Below are positions 34,525 to 43,266 of a DNA stretch of 64,000 nucleotides, piece after piece (the stretch's first letter is position 1; the number at the start of each line of letters is the position of its first letter). Origin of the DNA: LGRD01 sp031382215. Its GTDB lineage: Bacteria > Pseudomonadota > Gammaproteobacteria > Burkholderiales > Burkholderiaceae_C. A model generated the notes under the pieces. It saw only the letters and a list, made by a program, of their open reading frames with translations. It was not told the origin of the DNA and did no database searches. The position numbers were made by a program, and so were the translations under genes. The stretch is from NCBI GenBank assembly GCA_031382215.1, contig JANMYQ010000293.1, forward strand, positions 1 to 64,000. Direction: 5' to 3'.

Positions 34525-35454
34525 TCAGCGCGAACCGACCCGCAGGCTGACCAGGCTCTCGGCTTTCAGCGGCGCGTCCTTGCCGTCTACTGCGGTGCAA
34601 TCGGCGCCCACCAGTTCGACGTACTCCGGGTGCTCCGAGAAAACCGGCCCGCCGACCATGATGCCGACGTTCTTGTTGCGCGACACCTGCCGCACCACGC
34701 GGATGCAGTCCTTCAGCCAATCGAGCCGGGTTTCGCTGCCGACCGAAAAGCCGATCACGTCGAACCATTCGCGGCGCGCCATATCGACCGCGTTGGTCGG
34801 CGAGTGGATGTCGCCGCTGGCCACTTCCCAGCCGGAGCGGTTGAAAAACTCGGCCACCATCGCCAACCCGAAGGTGTGCTGGTCGCCGGGCGCCGGCATC
34901 AGCAGCGCACGGCGCGCGTTGAGCGGGAACTTCACTTCGGCGCCAAAGGCCGGGCTCAGCTCCTGCAACAGGTGCTGCAGACGGCCCAGGCCGACGGTCA
35001 CCTCGGTGAAGTCGCACAGGTCTTCGAGCCAGAGAAAACCGAGGTGTTGGGCGGCGGGCGCCAACAGGTCGAGGTAGACCATCTCGACCGACATGCCCCG
35101 GCGTCGAATGTCGGCGATGCATTCGGTGATCGGGACGTCGTCCGGCGCAAGCACCAGGCGGACGAAGTCCTGCACCTCTTTTTCGGTCGGCGGCGGGCAC
35201 TGGCTGACCAGCGGAAGCAGGCCGTGCGGCACGATCCGGTGCGCCTGGAGCAGGCGCGGTATGACTTCGGATTCAAGCGCCTTGACCAGGTGGGTCATGC
35301 GTGCCTGGACGGCATCACGGGCGTGGCCAATGTGGGTCCAGGCGGGGGAATCGCTGTTGAACGGAAGGCGCTGCGCTTCCTGCCATTCATCGGTCGCCGC
35401 GGAATCCTGCGACAGGCAGTCTTGCGCGAGCGGCTCCAACGTCAATCGGTTCAT
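34525..35454 (-). CDS. ppaA: B12-binding photosynthesis regulator PpaA/AerR
   Basis: This 309-aa cobalamin-binding regulator acts with PpsR/CrtJ as antirepressor in light or low O2. Start MNRLTLEPLAQ has a good site (gaggagacgaccg). The N-terminal half is the helical B12-cap domain with LAPAAQHLGFLWLEDLCDF. The C-terminal half is a Rossmann B12-binding domain with ALLMPAPGDQHTFGLAMVAE (the D.H..G region), VIGFSVGSETRL and VGIMVGGPVF. The frame stays open upstream to a GTG at 35763, which would add 103 residues and could be a long isoform as described for AerR of Rhodobacter capsulatus. It is divergent from bchF. Confidence 0.93.
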   Translation of the reverse strand: MNRLTLEPLAQDCLSQDSAATDEWQEAQRLPFNSDSPAWTHIGHARDAVQARMTHLVKALESEVIPRLLQAHRIVPHGLLPLVSQCPPPTEKEVQDFVRLVLAPDDVPITECIADIRRRGMSVEMVYLDLLAPAAQHLGFLWLEDLCDFTEVTVGLGRLQHLLQELSPAFGAEVKFPLNARRALLMPAPGDQHTFGLAMVAEFFNRSGWEVASGDIHSPTNAVDMARREWFDVIGFSVGSETRLDWLKDCIRVVRQVSRNKNVGIMVGGPVFSEHPEYVELVGADCTAVDGKDAPLKAESLVSLRVGSR

Positions 35455-35888
35455 CGGTCGTCTCCTCGCTTGCCGAGACGAACGAGCGGCCAATGCAGAC
35501 GTGGGAGTGGTCCCCCAACTGCTTGTCCATCCCGATGACTCGATGCGATTTTTAGCGGAATGAACCCGGAATATTGCCGGGGTCTTACAGCCCACGGTGC
35601 CGACTGCGTTTTTAGCGTAACCCATGACAAAGCGGCTGTCGATAGCGGGTTTCCACGCCGTTGCGAGTGCGCCGAACAGGCTCTCGTGGGCCGCGCGGGC
35701 AGCCATTGCCGCGGCCGGCGCAGCGGGCTCGCAGCCGGTCAACGGTTTGGTATGTGGCTTCACTGCAGACCCTTCGGCAAGGAACTGGCCTCGCTTGCCA
35801 AATCATCAGTGACAGGGTTAATACTGTCAAGTTTAATTTACGTCAAGTTTGGTTGACAGATCAAACCTGCCCCTCTAAATTCGCGCCC
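35455..35888. other. Intergenic control region between ppaA and bchF
   Basis: This 434-bp gap holds the divergent ppaA and bchF promoters. The right part (35800-35888) is AT-richer and contains the operators described separately. The middle part is GC-rich and stays open in the ppaA frame. Two copies of TTTTTAGCG occur at about 35549 and 35607. No convincing separate gene is seen. Confidence 0.6.
35802..35881. promoter_or_regulatory. Divergent ppaA/bchF promoter region with tandem PpsR-type operators
   Basis: The bchF promoter is TTGACA (35853-35858), 17 bp, TAAATT (35876-35881), with +1 expected at the bchF ATG (35889). A leftward promoter may use TTGACA (35830-35825), 17 bp, GATGAT (35807-35802). 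Two PpsR-like sites abut: TGT-N12-ACG at 35825-35842 and CGT-N12-ACA at 35841-35858, each covering a -35 box. TGACAG-N8-CTGTCA (35810-35829) is a further perfect inverted repeat. The left half of site 1 (TGTCAAGTTTAA) closely matches the crtI operator (TGTCAACTTAAA). Confidence 0.65.
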
Positions 35889-36440
35889 ATGGGCAGCATT
35901 TCAAGGCCAAAGATCGATCAGCGCGGGAACCCCGGGGCGGGCTGTCGTCCGCCCGTTCGCCCGCTTTACACCCCGCAAGAGCGCGCCCGCCGCGATGCCT
36001 CGGCCTGGACCTTGGTTCAAGGCGTGCTGGCGCCGGTGCAATTCGTGGTCTTCCTGGTCAGCCTTGGGCTGGTGCTGCGCTACCTGGCCAGCGGGGAAGG
36101 GCTGGCTGCGGCCACGCTGTCGGTGGTGGTCAAGACGCTGGTGCTCTACCTCATCATGGTCACCGGCTGCATCTGGGAGAAGGTCGTGTTCGGCCGCTAC
36201 CTGTTCGCGCCAGCCTTTTATTGGGAAGACGTGTTCAGCATGCTGGTGCTGGCGCTGCACACGGCCTACCTGGTGGCGCTGTTCGGCGGCTGGCTGTCGC
36301 CGCGCGCGCTGATGGTGCTGGCGCTCGCCGCCTACGCGGCCTACCTGATCAATGCCACGCAGTTCATCCTGAAGCTGCGCGCGGCGCGGCTCGGGCAGGC
36401 GCAGGCTGAGCGCGACGTTGCGGAGGGGGTAGTGGCATGA
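35889..36440 (+). CDS. bchF: 3-Vinyl bacteriochlorophyllide hydratase BchF
   Basis: This 183-aa membrane enzyme hydrates the C3 vinyl group on the way to bacteriochlorophyll a. The diagnostic stretch is PLYTPQERARRDASAWTLVQ followed by GVLAPVQFVVFLVSLGLVLRY, then CIWEKVVFGRYLFAPAFYWE and DVFSMLVLALHTAYL; four TM helices are seen. Start MGSISRPKID is the only in-frame Met before the conserved region and has no Shine-Dalgarno, in line with a leaderless message. It begins the long bch-puh transcription unit and is 55 bp from bchN. Confidence 0.95.
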   Translation: MGSISRPKIDQRGNPGAGCRPPVRPLYTPQERARRDASAWTLVQGVLAPVQFVVFLVSLGLVLRYLASGEGLAAATLSVVVKTLVLYLIMVTGCIWEKVVFGRYLFAPAFYWEDVFSMLVLALHTAYLVALFGGWLSPRALMVLALAAYAAYLINATQFILKLRAARLGQAQAERDVAEGVVA

Positions 36441-36495
36441 GCCGCCGGGCCGTTCCCAAGGCGAATACCGAAGTGCGCAGCACGGAGGTTTCCGA

Positions 36496-37782
36496 ATGAG
36501 CGCCGTCATTGCCATCCGTCCGGAGTCGAAGGGTTGCGCCGACGCGCCGGTGCTGCGCGAGCGCGGCCAGCGCGAAGTGTTCTGCGGCCTGACCGGCATC
36601 ATCTGGCTGCACCGCAAGATCCAGGACGCGTTCTTCCTCGTCGTCGGTTCGCGCACCTGCGCGCACCTCATTCAATCGGCTGCCGGCGTGATGATCTTTG
36701 CCGAGCCGCGCTTCGCCACTGCGATCATCGACGAGCGCGATCTCGCCGGCCTGGCCGACTGCAACGAAGAGCTCGACCGCGTGGTCACACGCTTGCTGGA
36801 GCGCCGGCCCGAAATCAAGATGCTGTTCCTGGTCGGCTCGTGCCCGTCCGAGGTCATCAAGCTCGACCTGTCGCGTGCCGCGGCGCGCCTGTCGGGCCGG
36901 TTCTCGCCGAACGTGCGCGTGCTCAACTATTCGGGCAGCGGCATCGAGACCACCTTCACGCAGGGCGAAGACGCCTGCCTGGCCGCGCTGGTGCCGGTGC
37001 TGCCCGCCGCGGCGGACGATGCGCCGGCGTCGCTGCTGATCGTGGGCGCGCTGGCCGACGTGGTCGAAGACCAGTTCGCGCGGCTGTTCAAGCAACTCGG
37101 CGTCGAGCGCGTGCGCTTCTTCCCGCCGCGCCACGCCAATGAATTGCCCGAGGTCGGCCCGAACACCCGCTTTCTGCTCGCCCAGCCCTTCCTGGCCGAC
37201 ACCGCACGCGGGCTCGAAGCACGCGGCGCGCAGCGCCTGGCGGCACCGTTCCCGCTCGGCTCCGAGGGCACGAGCGCGTGGTTGCAGGCCGCGGCCGACA
37301 GTTTTGGAGTCGACGCCGCCACGGTGGATCGCGTGACGGGCCCCGGCCGCCAGCGCGCCGCCGCCGCACTCGCGCGGCTGCGCCCGCAACTGGCCGGCAA
37401 GCGCGTGTTCTTCTTCCCCGATTCGCAGCTCGAGATCCCGATCGCCCGCTTCCTGGCGCGGGAATTGGGCATGCAACTCATCGAGGTCGGTACGCCCTAC
37501 CTGCACCGCCAGCACCTGGCCGAAGAACTGGCGCTGTTGCCCGAAGGCACGGCGCTGTCCGAAGGCCAGCACGTCGACAACCAGCTCGACCGCTGCCGCG
37601 CTGCGCAGCCCGACATCGTGGTCTGCGGCCTGGGCCTGGCGAACCCGCTCGAAGCCGAAGGGTTGACGACCAAGTGGGCGATCGAGCTGGTGTTCACGCC
37701 GATCCACGGTTATGAGCAGGCCGGCGATCTGGCCGAGCTGTTCGCGCGCCCATTGGTTCGCCGCATGAAGCTGGTGGCCTGA
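36496..37782 (+). CDS. bchN: Light-independent protochlorophyllide reductase subunit BchN
   Basis: This 428-aa NifD/K-like subunit of the dark-operative reductase pairs with BchB in the catalytic component and, with BchL, reduces ring D of protochlorophyllide. The three cysteines for the shared [4Fe-4S] cluster are visible: C30 in REVFCGLTG, C55 in GSRTCAHLIQ and C116 in LVGSCPSEVI. LNYSGSGIETTFTQGEDACL and PFPLGSEGTSAWL are family-typical. It lies 2 bp before bchB. Length and motifs are normal for the family. Confidence 0.98.
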   Translation: MSAVIAIRPESKGCADAPVLRERGQREVFCGLTGIIWLHRKIQDAFFLVVGSRTCAHLIQSAAGVMIFAEPRFATAIIDERDLAGLADCNEELDRVVTRLLERRPEIKMLFLVGSCPSEVIKLDLSRAAARLSGRFSPNVRVLNYSGSGIETTFTQGEDACLAALVPVLPAAADDAPASLLIVGALADVVEDQFARLFKQLGVERVRFFPPRHANELPEVGPNTRFLLAQPFLADTARGLEARGAQRLAAPFPLGSEGTSAWLQAAADSFGVDAATVDRVTGPGRQRAAAALARLRPQLAGKRVFFFPDSQLEIPIARFLARELGMQLIEVGTPYLHRQHLAEELALLPEGTALSEGQHVDNQLDRCRAAQPDIVVCGLGLANPLEAEGLTTKWAIELVFTPIHGYEQAGDLAELFARPLVRRMKLVA

Positions 37783-37784
37783 CC

Positions 37785-39443
37785 ATGCAGTTGACTCTGT
37801 GGACCTACGAAGGCCCGCCGCACGTCGGCGCGATGCGCATCGCCACCGCAATGCAGAACGTCCACTACGTGCTGCATGCGCCGCAGGGCGACACCTACGC
37901 CGACCTGCTGTTCACGATGATCGAGCGTTACCCCAAGCGCCCGCCCGTCACCTACACCACCTTCCAGGCGCGCGACCTGGGGGGCGACACCGCCGAGCTG
38001 TTCAAGACCGCAGCGCGCGATGCCTTCGAACGTTTTAAGCCGCAGGCGATGATGGTCGGCGCCTCGTGCACCGCCGAGCTGATCCAGGACGACCCGGGCG
38101 GCCTGTGCAAGGCTCTGAACCTGCCGATCCCGGTGGTCGCGCTGGAGCTGCCGTCGTACCAGCGCAAGGAGAACTGGGGCGCGTCGGAAACCTTCTATCA
38201 GATGGTGCGCGCCCTCGCGGGCCCGCATGCGCCGGCCCCGGGCTCGGCCAAGGCAGAACGCCAGCCTGGCCAGCGCCCGCGCTGCAACATCCTCGGCCCG
38301 GCCGCGCTCGGCTTTCGCCACCGCGACGACCTGCGCGAGATCAGCGGCCTGCTGGCGCAACTGGGCATCGATGTCAACGTCGTCGCGCCGCTCGGCGCCA
38401 CGCCGGCCGACCTGGCGCGCCTGGGCGACGCTCATTTCAACGTCGTGCTGTACCCCGAGATCGCCTCGCTCACGGCCACCTGGCTGACGCGCACTTTCGG
38501 CCAACCGGCGACGAAGACGATCCCGATCGGCACCGGCGCGACTCGCGAGTTCATCAACGAAGTGGCGGCCCTCGCCGGCATCGACCCGAGCGAGGTGCTG
38601 GCCAAAGCCGCATCGAACGCGCCCTGGTACTCAAAGTCGGTCGACTCGACCTACCTGACCAACAAGCGCGTCTTCGTGTTCGGCGACGCGACGCATGCGG
38701 TGGCCGCGGCGCGCGTTGCCACGCAGGAGATGGGCTTCACCGTGGTCGGCATCGGCACCTACAGCCGCGAGTTCGCGCGCGAGGTGCGCGAGGCCGCCAA
38801 GCTGTACGGCGTGGAGCCGCTGATCAGCGACGACTATCTGGAGATCGAGGCCAAGATCGTCGAGTTGCAGCCCGAACTGGTGCTGGGCACGCAGATGGAG
38901 CGCCACATCGCCAAGCGCGTGGGCGTGCCCTGCGCGGTCATCTCGGCCCCGGTGCACGTGCAGGACTTTCCGGCGCGCTACTCGCCGCAGATGGGTTTCG
39001 AAGGCGCCAACGTGCTGTTCGACACCTGGGTCCACCCGCTGATGATGGGGCTCGAAGAGCACCTGATCGGCATGTTCCGCGGCGACTCGGAGTTTCATGA
39101 AGACGCAGCGCCGTCGCACCTGGGCGGGCACGCAAACAAGCCGGCGCGTTCTACAACCGTCGAACAGATTCAGATCCCGGCCGCTGTGGCCGTGACCGCC
39201 CTGACCGCCATAACCGCCGAGACCGCTGTGAACGCCAGTCCCACAGCACCCCACAACGAAGAAAGCCCACTGGCCGCGATCCCGGCAACGTGGGCCCCTG
39301 ATGCGGAGAAGGAGCTTCGAAAGATCCCCTTCTTCGTGCGCGGCAAGGCACGCCGCAACACCGAGGCCTACGCGTTGGACAAGCGCGTGCCGGTGATCAC
39401 CGTCGAGACTTTGTATGACGCCAAAGCGCACTTCAGCCGCTGA
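37785..39443 (+). CDS. bchB: Light-independent protochlorophyllide reductase subunit BchB
   Basis: This 552-aa subunit forms the NB heterotetramer with BchN and supplies the unusual Asp ligand to the cluster: D36 in HAPQGDTYAD. The N-terminus MQLTLWTYEGPPHVGAMRIA is highly typical. The C-terminal PCP-reductase-like domain is DAEKELRKIPFFVRGKARRN. It is joined to the core by an Ala/Thr/Val-rich linker (about residues 455-495) longer than in some homologues. The last 29 bp overlap bchH in another frame. Confidence 0.98.
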   Translation: MQLTLWTYEGPPHVGAMRIATAMQNVHYVLHAPQGDTYADLLFTMIERYPKRPPVTYTTFQARDLGGDTAELFKTAARDAFERFKPQAMMVGASCTAELIQDDPGGLCKALNLPIPVVALELPSYQRKENWGASETFYQMVRALAGPHAPAPGSAKAERQPGQRPRCNILGPAALGFRHRDDLREISGLLAQLGIDVNVVAPLGATPADLARLGDAHFNVVLYPEIASLTATWLTRTFGQPATKTIPIGTGATREFINEVAALAGIDPSEVLAKAASNAPWYSKSVDSTYLTNKRVFVFGDATHAVAAARVATQEMGFTVVGIGTYSREFAREVREAAKLYGVEPLISDDYLEIEAKIVELQPELVLGTQMERHIAKRVGVPCAVISAPVHVQDFPARYSPQMGFEGANVLFDTWVHPLMMGLEEHLIGMFRGDSEFHEDAAPSHLGGHANKPARSTTVEQIQIPAAVAVTALTAITAETAVNASPTAPHNEESPLAAIPATWAPDAEKELRKIPFFVRGKARRNTEAYALDKRVPVITVETLYDAKAHFSR

Positions 39444-42400
39444 TCGAACTGCCCATGCGCCCGCGATGCGCGTGGTGCTGGTCACCATGGACAGCCACCT
39501 GGCCAGCGCCGCCGCGCGCGCCAACCGGACGCTCGCACGCGCCTTGCCGGGCGTGAGCCTGAGCGTTCACGCCGCGGCCGAGTGGGGCGACGACAGCAAG
39601 GCGCTGGAGCGCTGCAAGGCCGACATCGCGCAGGGCGACATCGTCATCGCGACGATGCTGTTCATGGAAGACCACTTCCTGCCGGTGCTGCCCGCGCTGC
39701 AGGCGCGCCGCGACGCCTGCGACGCGATGGTCTGCGCCATGTCGGCCAGCGAGGTGATGAAGCTCACCCGCATGGGCAAGTTCGACATGGGCGCGCCGAC
39801 GACCGGGCCGATGGCCTTCCTGAAGCGCCTGCGCGGCAAGCCCGAAGCCAAGGGCGACGAATCCGGCGTGAAAGCCACGGCCGGCGCCAAGCAGATGCGC
39901 ATGCTGCGCCGCCTGCCGAAGATCCTGCGCTTCATCCCCGGCACCGCGCAGGACGTGCGCGCGTATTTCCTGACCCTGCAGTACTGGCTCGCCGGCTCGG
40001 AAGAGAACGTCGCCAACATGGTCCACCTGCTGGTCGATCGGTATGCCGACGGCCCGCGCAAGGCCTTGCGCGGCGTGGCCAAGACGAACGCCCCGGTCGA
40101 ATACCCGGAAGTCGGCGTCTACCACCCGAAGATGAAGCAGCGCCTGGCCGACAACGTGGCTGCGCTGCCGCTGGTGGCCACCACCGGCAAGCGTGGCACG
40201 GTGGGCCTGCTGCTGATGCGCTCGTATCTGCTGGCCGGCAACGCCGACCACTACGACGGTGTGATCACCGCGATGGAAGCCAGAGGCATGCGCGTGGTGC
40301 CGGTGTTTGCCACCGGCCTGGATTCGCGCCCCGCGATCGAAGCCTTTTTCTTCGATGGCGGCCGCCCCAACATCGATGCGGTCGTCTCGCTCACCGGCTT
40401 CTCGCTCGTCGGCGGCCCGGCCTATAACGACGCGAAGTCGGCCGAAGACATGCTGGCCCGGCTCGACGTGCCCTACCTCGCGGTCACGCCGGTCGAGTTC
40501 CAGACATTGGACCAATGGGGCGGCTCGCCGCGCGGCCTGCTGCCGGTCGAGGCGACCATGATGGTGGCGATCCCCGAACTCGACGGCGCGACCGGCTCGA
40601 TGGTCTTCGGCGGGCGCGGCAGCGCCACGCACATCGCCTGCACCGGCTGCTCACACGCCTGCACCTTCAAGAACGTGGCGCGCACAGCCGAAGAGGGCGG
40701 CCACGACATGCATAGCTGCATCGAGCGGGCCGACATGCTGGCCGCGCGCGTCGGCAAGCTGGTCGACCTGCGCCGCTCCGAGCGTGCCACGCGCAAGGTC
40801 GCTGCGGTGATCTTCAACTTCCCGCCGAACGCCGGCAACACCGGCACCGCCGCGTTCCTTTCGGTGTTCGAGTCGCTCTTCAACACCATGACGGCGATGA
40901 AGCGCGAGGGCTACAGCGTCGACGTGCCGGCCAGCGTGGACGATCTGCGCGAACGCATCATCACTGGCAACGCCCAACGCCACGGCGCGCAGGCCAATGT
41001 GCACGCCAAGATCTCGGCCGACGACCACGTGCGGCGCGAAAAGCACCTGAAGGAGATCGAAGCCCAGTGGGGCCCGGCGCCCGGCAAGCAGCAGAGCGAC
41101 GGCAGTTCGTTGTTCGTGCTGGGCGAGCGCTTCGGCAACCTGTTCGTCGGCATCCAGCCCGCGTTCGGCTACGAAGGCGACCCGATGCGCCTGCTGTTCG
41201 AGAAAGGCTTTGCGCCGACGCACGCGTTCTCGGCCTTCTACCGCTGGTTGCGCGAAGACTTCGGCGCCAACGCGGTGCTGCACTTCGGCACCCACGGCGC
41301 GCTCGAATTCATGCCCGGCAAGCAGAACGGCATGTCGGCCGGCTGCTGGCCCGACCGGCTGATCGGCGACCTGCCCAACCTGTACCTGTACGCGTCCAAC
41401 AACCCGTCCGAAGGCACGATCGCCAAGCGCCGCGCCGCCGCCACCTTGATCAGCTACCTGACGCCGCCGGTGGCGCAGGCCGGGCTGTACAAGGGACTGG
41501 TCGACCTGAAAGATGCCCTGGAGCGCTACCGCAGCCTGGAGCCAGAGGCACAGGCCGAGCGCGATGAGCTGAGCCTGATGATCCAGGCCCAGGCTGCCGA
41601 ATTGGAGCTGGCCGTGGCCGAACCCGCGTGGGGCGCGGAGTCCGAGTCGCGCATCGTCAAACTCACCACCGATGTGCTCGAAGTCGAGTACACGTTGATC
41701 CCCTACGGCCTGCACGTGGTCGGCCAGGCGCCCAGCGCGCCCGAGCGGGTGGACCTGCTGCTGTCATGCGCCGAAGCGTCGCACGGCGCGAGGCCGGAGC
41801 GCGCGGTGGTCGAAGCGCTGGTGGCAGGCCGCACTCCCGAGCAGGCCCTGGCCGAGGGCACCGCTGCATCCGAACCCGAAACGCTCGCATTGCTGAAGGA
41901 ACTCGCCGCCACCGACCAGTTGATGGCGCAAGACAATGAGATCAACGGCATCCTGCATGCGCTCGATGGCCGCTTCCTGCGCCCGGCGCCGGGCGGCGAC
42001 CTGCTGCGCACGCCGGCCATCCTGCCCACCGGCCGCAACCTGCACGGCTTCGACCCGTTCCGCATCCCCAGCGCCTACGCGGTGAAGGACGGTGCGCTGC
42101 AAGCCGAGCGCCTGTTGCAAAAACACATGGCCGACGGCCATGCGTTCCCCGAGTCGATCGCGCTGGTGCTGTGGGGCACCGACAACCTGAAGAGCGAAGG
42201 CGGCCCGATCGCGCAGGCGCTGGCGCTGATGGGTGCGAAGCCGCGCTTCGACAGTTACGGCCGCCTGGCTGGCGCCGAGCTGATGCAGCTTTCGCAGCTC
42301 GGTCGGCCGCGCATCGACGTGATCATCACGCTGTCCGGCATCTTCCGCGACCTGCTGCCGCTGCAGATCAAGCTGCTCGCCGAAGCCGCCTTCCTGGCCG

Positions 42401-43266
42401 CCAGCGCCGACGAGGCGCCGGAGCTGAACTTCATCCGCAAGCATGCGCTGGCCTACCAGGCCAAACACGGCGGCGATCTGGAAACTGCGTCACTGCGCGT
42501 GTTCGGCAACGCCGAAGGCGCCTACGGTTCCAACGTCAACAGCCTGATCGACAACAGCCGCTGGGAAGACGGCGACGAGCTGGCCGAGACCTACAGCCGC
42601 CGCAAGGGTTTTGCCTACGGCCGCGCCGGCCGGCCGATGCAGCAGCCGAAGCTGCTGCAAAGCGTGCTCGCCGGTGTGCAGCTGGCCTACCAGAACCTCG
42701 ACTCGGTGGAGCTGGGCGTCACCACCGTCGACACCTACTTCGACACGCTGGGCGGCATCAGCCGCGCGATCAAACGCGCCAAGACCGACAAGGAAGGTGC
42801 CAGCGCACAGATGGCCCCGGTCTACATCGGCGACCAGACGCGCGACGCCAACGGCGGCGGCACGGTGCGCACGCTGACCGAACAGGTCGCGCTCGAAACC
42901 CGCACCCGCATGCTGAACCCGAAGTGGTTCGAAGGCATGCTCAAGCACGGCTACGAGGGCGTGCGGCAGATCGAAGTGCACGTGACCAACACGATGGGCT
43001 GGTCCGCCACCACCGGCCAGGTGCAGCCGTGGGTCTACGAACAACTGAGCCAGACCTTCATGCTTGACCCACAGATGCGCGAGCGCCTGGCCAAGCTGAA
43101 CCCGACCGCCTCGGCGCGCGTGGCCAACCGGCTGCTCGAAGCCTCGGACCGCAAATTTTGGACGCCCGACCCGGCGATGCTCGCTGCATTGCGCCGGGCC
43201 GGTGAAGAGCTTGAAGACCGGCTCGAAGGCGTGTTTGAACAGAACCCCCAAGGAGCTCCCGCATGA
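39415..43266 (+). CDS. bchH: Magnesium chelatase subunit BchH
   Basis: This 1283-aa porphyrin-binding catalytic subunit of Mg chelatase inserts Mg into protoporphyrin IX with BchI and BchD. The CobN/BchH family signature appears at ATHIACTGCSHACTFKNVAR, LHFGTHGALEFMPGKQNGMS and YLYASNNPSEGTIAKRR. The region GWSATTGQVQPWVYEQLSQTF marks the C-terminus. The start ATG 39415 overlaps bchB; an internal MRVVLVTMDSHLASA could also be the true start. It overlaps bchL by 4 bp. Length is normal for the family (about 1200-1300). Confidence 0.98.
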   Translation: MTPKRTSAADRTAHAPAMRVVLVTMDSHLASAAARANRTLARALPGVSLSVHAAAEWGDDSKALERCKADIAQGDIVIATMLFMEDHFLPVLPALQARRDACDAMVCAMSASEVMKLTRMGKFDMGAPTTGPMAFLKRLRGKPEAKGDESGVKATAGAKQMRMLRRLPKILRFIPGTAQDVRAYFLTLQYWLAGSEENVANMVHLLVDRYADGPRKALRGVAKTNAPVEYPEVGVYHPKMKQRLADNVAALPLVATTGKRGTVGLLLMRSYLLAGNADHYDGVITAMEARGMRVVPVFATGLDSRPAIEAFFFDGGRPNIDAVVSLTGFSLVGGPAYNDAKSAEDMLARLDVPYLAVTPVEFQTLDQWGGSPRGLLPVEATMMVAIPELDGATGSMVFGGRGSATHIACTGCSHACTFKNVARTAEEGGHDMHSCIERADMLAARVGKLVDLRRSERATRKVAAVIFNFPPNAGNTGTAAFLSVFESLFNTMTAMKREGYSVDVPASVDDLRERIITGNAQRHGAQANVHAKISADDHVRREKHLKEIEAQWGPAPGKQQSDGSSLFVLGERFGNLFVGIQPAFGYEGDPMRLLFEKGFAPTHAFSAFYRWLREDFGANAVLHFGTHGALEFMPGKQNGMSAGCWPDRLIGDLPNLYLYASNNPSEGTIAKRRAAATLISYLTPPVAQAGLYKGLVDLKDALERYRSLEPEAQAERDELSLMIQAQAAELELAVAEPAWGAESESRIVKLTTDVLEVEYTLIPYGLHVVGQAPSAPERVDLLLSCAEASHGARPERAVVEALVAGRTPEQALAEGTAASEPETLALLKELAATDQLMAQDNEINGILHALDGRFLRPAPGGDLLRTPAILPTGRNLHGFDPFRIPSAYAVKDGALQAERLLQKHMADGHAFPESIALVLWGTDNLKSEGGPIAQALALMGAKPRFDSYGRLAGAELMQLSQLGRPRIDVIITLSGIFRDLLPLQIKLLAEAAFLAASADEAPELNFIRKHALAYQAKHGGDLETASLRVFGNAEGAYGSNVNSLIDNSRWEDGDELAETYSRRKGFAYGRAGRPMQQPKLLQSVLAGVQLAYQNLDSVELGVTTVDTYFDTLGGISRAIKRAKTDKEGASAQMAPVYIGDQTRDANGGGTVRTLTEQVALETRTRMLNPKWFEGMLKHGYEGVRQIEVHVTNTMGWSATTGQVQPWVYEQLSQTFMLDPQMRERLAKLNPTASARVANRLLEASDRKFWTPDPAMLAALRRAGEELEDRLEGVFEQNPQGAPA

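Noticed and set aside
35549..35615. Two TTTTTAGCG repeats in the ppaA-bchF gap as possible operators
   Set aside because: Only two copies, no symmetry, and they lie far from the predicted promoters; reported only as part of the region.
36496..39443. BchN/BchB considered as nitrogenase NifD/NifK or nitrogenase-like Cfb/Mar proteins
   Set aside because: The cysteine pattern, the D36 ligand in BchB and the bch neighbours fix them as DPOR subunits.
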